NCBI GenBank assembly: GCA_034429475.1
Contig: DAOUGD010000191.1
Location: 1 to 64,000 of the forward strand
Origin: JAKQHY01 sp034429475
Lineage (GTDB): Bacteria > Chloroflexota > Anaerolineae > B4-G1 > SLSP01
DNA length: 64,000 nt
Direction: 5' to 3'
Shown here one piece after another: positions 61,701 through 64,000 of the stretch. The position numbers and the translations under genes are program-made. Each line of letters starts with the position of its first letter. Position 1 is the first letter of the stretch. Below the pieces are notes generated by a model that worked only from the letters and a program-made list of their open reading frames with translations, was not told where the DNA came from and made no database searches.

Positions 61701-62259
61701 ACCCTGACCCCGTGCCGCCGGCTACAGAACCTATGATGAAGATTTGACGTTTACTTTGCTCGATTTTGGTTGCATCCACGGCCTTTTCTTCTTCTGATTC
61801 ATCCCCATACATTTGGCGAATGGCGCTGACAATCGAGGAATAGATAGGGCTATCCCAGCGCTGGAACAGGGCTACACGCCCCACCGGACGACGCTGCTGC
61901 GCGCCGCCGCGAATGTCTCTCTCTGAGGGGCCGAGAATACGCGATAGTTTCTCTTTTTCCAGCCAGTTCATATAGGACAGACTGCGCCCGGCCGCCATAT
62001 CAGCAAAAATGGTGTCCATTGTCACGCCGGCCCGGCTGACGACGTGGCGGAACTCAGGATCGCGGCCCCGGTCATCGGTTTGCCCTGCCAGTTGCGTGCC
62101 GGCAAATGTATCCACGTCACGCAAATCGTCGGTGTCCAACGACAACAACACCACGTTCTCCGGCACCTGACCGTAGGTTTCTTCCAGTCGCTCTTTGAGA
62201 ATAGTCAGTGCGGCCTTTCCAGAACCGCCAACTCCAATGGCTAAGACTCGTTTTGGCAT
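58789..62259 (-). CDS. Large tubulin/FtsZ-superfamily GTPase
   Basis: The protein has 1156 residues, with AAAGGAG upstream. It opens with a Rossmann-like strand and Gly-rich loop (LAIGVGGSGKAAL, 6-18). The tubulin/FtsZ signature GGTGSG is at 181-186, followed by a hydrophobic strand. This matches the prokaryotic Tubulin_2/FtsZ-like family known to sit beside vWA proteins and proposed to remodel membranes. It is much longer than FtsZ (about 400 residues), with an extended C-terminal region of unknown function. No divisome genes are near, so cell division is unlikely. It is the most distinctive core gene. Confidence 0.85.
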   Translation of the reverse strand: MPKRVLAIGVGGSGKAALTILKERLEETYGQVPENVVLLSLDTDDLRDVDTFAGTQLAGQTDDRGRDPEFRHVVSRAGVTMDTIFADMAAGRSLSYMNWLEKEKLSRILGPSERDIRGGAQQRRPVGRVALFQRWDSPIYSSIVSAIRQMYGDESEEEKAVDATKIEQSKRQIFIIGSVAGGTGSGFVVDVANLVGHAKQSNAKWQSLDVSAIVVLPDAFSSYTTMMNDPTNLKPNTYAALRELDRFVRTHSNMLPYMVRYGDDLRSITWSTNQPVDHIYLVDTTCPSAAGDMDLSGNPMRGVFPIISDFVMAHIDQTLGDALASMRSNAGLHYDKEEGHQYSSFNVYTYILPVDDIIESFSYRFLQELLRRQYLPIPDKKAQAQVELAAAKEVERVFADTNVGGRVNPGVVQKAIVATKRVDPETPDMSWSGLFNMIALSEGAFAEDYQTIQQWMDYLYGSLIATKDGEYKQESFDDGYTRLINFSDQFMDDCLGPQYDPDDEEAREGGQWDVILARYRDALRLRFSEALDAELMDILNRRDPRSKILTEAQLPMARAVVAALKDRLVSFKAILEEEYRRSETETRLRQAGEELRNAIAWMQDTKEDSGGIFPKKSKPRQAQDSYISWFSEKMNLLLHRRIYRVVLDVLNALGAGEMDQSGNLSVIDHAAHELESWQATLQDTSKILQDWSRIHENNRREKRQIKVRRYLTSPEFEDQLYRQPEHVEFVAMQVLGEVRGAKGLTWERKDDTVPLDYKMVSMWAQEAKGPEDIARKFFAGSKGLFQVVRENVSVADRIAVEFKSHASFTNVVGQVNEPFLRYNPSTNGKSMGHERYISFNIAKAATEEAREFLDRARGILGDQGRTVDVAAESSVACTVVEVARGVKLRAVDQFIACENDYRVKLDRGKESIHLFPEEQIVTDYENKIEKLGEPDNRMRPLSPELVIAMGNEDKLKVFTLACAYGLIKEGLYYDNETGVETTEVYLDLSKHGGRLMPLSESRRLRQLDKNFDVAPPEGQTARRYLNALQNFVLKATQKPGVPDSMITTLVDTLIRLGVDLGHIQNPFSLTLRTISEALRNVTDALGPDTDTESDDTKRQAHNAKRRIEKLKAFCDGRVAEFKRQAATQRVYDLATVMHLILDAEIARLTEIARKAG

Positions 62260-62293
62260 CTCTCATACTCCTTTCTAAGTTGAACAGGTTAAG

Positions 62294-64000
62294 TTAACAT
62301 TTCAGGTTAGTTTTATCGAGGCAAACACGCAGTTTAATGTCGTTAATACTGGTAGTTACATCGTTGACAGTATCACGGAAGGTTGTTTTCCGTATTCCCT
62401 TTTCAGCATCAAAGAGGTTAACCGCATCACCTTCGCGGACAACATAAAATTCCACCGGTTTTAATCCCTTAACATAAATATCCACCTTTTTGCGATTGCC
62501 ACCTATAGTGATTTTGCGCCGGCGGTGCGATATTCCGAGAGTATAGGTAGATACTGGTCCCTTTGATTCCTTGCCAGGGCCACAAACTAACACGTAGCCT
62601 TTGGGCGGCGGCGAAATACGCACAATCAGCCAGGGGATGCCATACAAAATGATAAAGACCAGCAACCCCAGTCCCAGAATTCCGCCAACCAGATACGGCC
62701 ACCAGGGACAACCTTGCAGTTGCGGGATACCGGGCTGATCCGGGCAATTGTCCGCGCCGCAGTCATTGAGGCCGTCACCATCACGGTCGGGACAGGGGGT
62801 AGGGGTGGGCGGCAGGGGTGTGGGGGTAGGCGGCAGGGGCGTGGGAGTCGGAGTGCAGGTGGCGGCCACTACCTGTACCGGCACGTTTCGCTCGACCGGC
62901 GACATAGACCCTTCCTTGAGTTGTGCGCTCAGGCGCAAGCGCAACGTTGTATCGGTGCGGGAGTCGCAGGTCGCCCCGGATGAAAGGGCCGTATAGAGCG
63001 CCGAAAGATCGCCGCTGAATACGCCTGGCGAGGTGGCCATCAATTGGACTTCCTGACCACCGCCAAATACGCGCACCTGAATAGTGTCGGCCACGGCCAA
63101 GTCGTAATCAGCGACATTCACTGTTACTTCAGAGCTGGCGCTGCCGCCGCACACTAGAGGAGAGGGTGTAATATCGGTAATGTAAGGTGCGCGGCCCACA
63201 TCCACAATCAAGCGGGCAGTAGCAATGGGGATACGCGCATCGCCAGCATCCTCGCCCAGAGCAGACCCGGCATTCAAGATGAAGATAAAACGTCCGGGTG
63301 TTTCCAGAATGGCAGGGTATTCGCTGGAAAAGTCGTAGCGGATTTCATAGCCGCCGCTGCCATCGGGGGTTAGACTTTCGGGAATTCGTAAGGAAGCCTG
63401 CTGTCCATCGGGGGCGATCACATCCCCCCAAATCGGCTGCGATTCGCTGCCATAACAATCACTGGAAAGCGTGAAGCGTATGATGAACTCGCGGCTGGGC
63501 GTTTGACGCTCGGTTGCCAGATAGATATTGGTAATCTCGGTCAAGCTTACTTCGGGCGACTCAAAGTGGATGCTATAGGCGCCGCGGCGGTCCAGGTGGA
63601 CTTTCACCGGTTTGTCCGATTCAATGGTCCACATATCGCCTTTCAAATCATCAGTCAACCGCGTCGCGCCAATGGAGATGACCTCCACCGGATTGTCGTC
63701 GCCTCGGAAGCGTTTGACACCAGGCGTGGTATCCAGCTCAACGGTATTGAGTTTGGGGTCCTGGACTGTAATGCCTCCCTTGCTTTCACCCGTTTCGTGT
63801 TGCACGGTGATCACAATCTCTTGTACGCATTTACTGACAAAGAATTGGTAAGGAGTCCCCGGAGTCACGAGCGTACCGCTCTCCTCAGGAACGGTGTTTT
63901 GCAGTTGAGCGATAATGCGGTTGTACGTGCTATCAATCTGGTTGCGGTCAGTGATGCGATACGTGAAAATATGATCGTAGCGCGTCTGCATCTGCTCCCA
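62294..64000 (-). CDS. vWA-associated surface protein with FHA-like cytosolic tail (5'-truncated)
   Basis: The frame remains open to the window edge (codons before the ATG at 63991 read Trp-Glu-Gln), so the gene probably starts outside the window. The first visible residues resemble the end of a vWA domain (inference). Beta domains, a Thr/Pro linker and a thrombospondin-type-3-like calcium motif (DRDGDGLNDCGADNCPD, about 400-416) precede a membrane helix (about 430-458). The cytosolic tail (about 465-560) looks like a divergent FHA domain (ITIGGNRKKVDIYVKG, then VNLFDAEKGIRK). FHA domains read phosphothreonine, which would fit the kinase-like gene in the cluster. Confidence 0.7.
   Translation of the reverse strand, partial: WEQMQTRYDHIFTYRITDRNQIDSTYNRIIAQLQNTVPEESGTLVTPGTPYQFFVSKCVQEIVITVQHETGESKGGITVQDPKLNTVELDTTPGVKRFRGDDNPVEVISIGATRLTDDLKGDMWTIESDKPVKVHLDRRGAYSIHFESPEVSLTEITNIYLATERQTPSREFIIRFTLSSDCYGSESQPIWGDVIAPDGQQASLRIPESLTPDGSGGYEIRYDFSSEYPAILETPGRFIFILNAGSALGEDAGDARIPIATARLIVDVGRAPYITDITPSPLVCGGSASSEVTVNVADYDLAVADTIQVRVFGGGQEVQLMATSPGVFSGDLSALYTALSSGATCDSRTDTTLRLRLSAQLKEGSMSPVERNVPVQVVAATCTPTPTPLPPTPTPLPPTPTPCPDRDGDGLNDCGADNCPDQPGIPQLQGCPWWPYLVGGILGLGLLVFIILYGIPWLIVRISPPPKGYVLVCGPGKESKGPVSTYTLGISHRRRKITIGGNRKKVDIYVKGLKPVEFYVVREGDAVNLFDAEKGIRKTTFRDTVNDVTTSINDIKLRVCLDKTNLKC

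Noticed and set aside
58789..62259. FtsZ for cell division
   Set aside because: Far too long, no divisome genes nearby, and the context (vWA, HerA, scaffold) fits the special FtsZ-like family.
1..64000. Plus-strand open reading frames across the window
   Set aside because: They mirror the minus-strand genes, lack consistent ribosome sites and recognisable domains, and overlap genes with clear motifs.
614..64000. Prophage or integrative element
   Set aside because: No integrase, att-like repeats, tRNA, capsid or replication genes; only one transposase relic at the edge.

Overview
The window is almost entirely one strand: about 38 protein genes, all on the minus strand, run from the right edge (64000) to about 614 with gaps that are mostly under 120 bp and often with overlapping stop/start codons. 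It reads as one very large gene cluster of moderately high GC DNA with good Shine-Dalgarno sites. Thr/Pro linkers of the TPTPTATPT kind in surface proteins, a secreted protein ending in a FLPLTLR-type tail, and the general repertoire suggest a Chloroflexota (Anaerolineae-like) bacterium. That assignment is inference: there is no rRNA or other marker gene.

Layout, in the direction of transcription (high to low coordinates). (A) 64000-53118: a truncated vWA-like surface protein with an FHA-like tail, a large tubulin/FtsZ-superfamily GTPase (GGTGSG motif), a beta-propeller protein and a 1543-residue protein with an atypical kinase domain. (B) 53112-39907: surface proteins (NBR1-type Ig-like, Kelch/DUF11, SH3-like), a 2713-residue TPR scaffold, a metallophosphoesterase. 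(C) 39852-32872: a membrane TPR protein, two vWA membrane proteins, several small membrane proteins with basic Pro-rich cytosolic tails, a DUF4190 protein. (D) 32870-20112: two HerA/FtsK-like pump ATPases bracket an SPFH protein, a DUF4230 protein and four small predicted enzymes (acetyltransferase, PD-(D/E)XK nuclease, C39-type peptidase, HExxH peptidase) that share an N-terminal motif; then a second nuclease with a YbjN-like partner. (E) 20078-11816: a 2248-residue paralogue of the scaffold fused to a STAND-type ATPase, then another AAA/STAND ATPase. (F) 11800-7381: three surface proteins (lectin-like, CAP/SCP, CLCA-like metalloprotease). (G) 7306-614: caspase, AAA/STAND ATPase, STAND-TPR protein and a radical SAM/SPASM enzyme, apparently with their own promoter and a terminator. 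A transposase remnant and the start of another gene close the left edge.

Working model (inference): a membrane-spanning apparatus. vWA, Ig-like and protease ectodomains project outside and their tails converge in the cytosol on giant TPR scaffolds, a tubulin-like filament and kinase/phosphatase/FHA-like signalling. Two HerA-type motors and an SPFH raft protein sit at the membrane. A set of enzymes with a common N-terminal tag looks like cargo or effectors, and a caspase/STAND module sharing one adaptor domain looks like a conflict or cell-death arm. Tubulin-like/vWA neighbourhoods and caspase/STAND conflict systems are each known. The tagged effector quartet, the shared GxSI tail motif and the paired giant scaffolds are the parts I cannot match to a described system.
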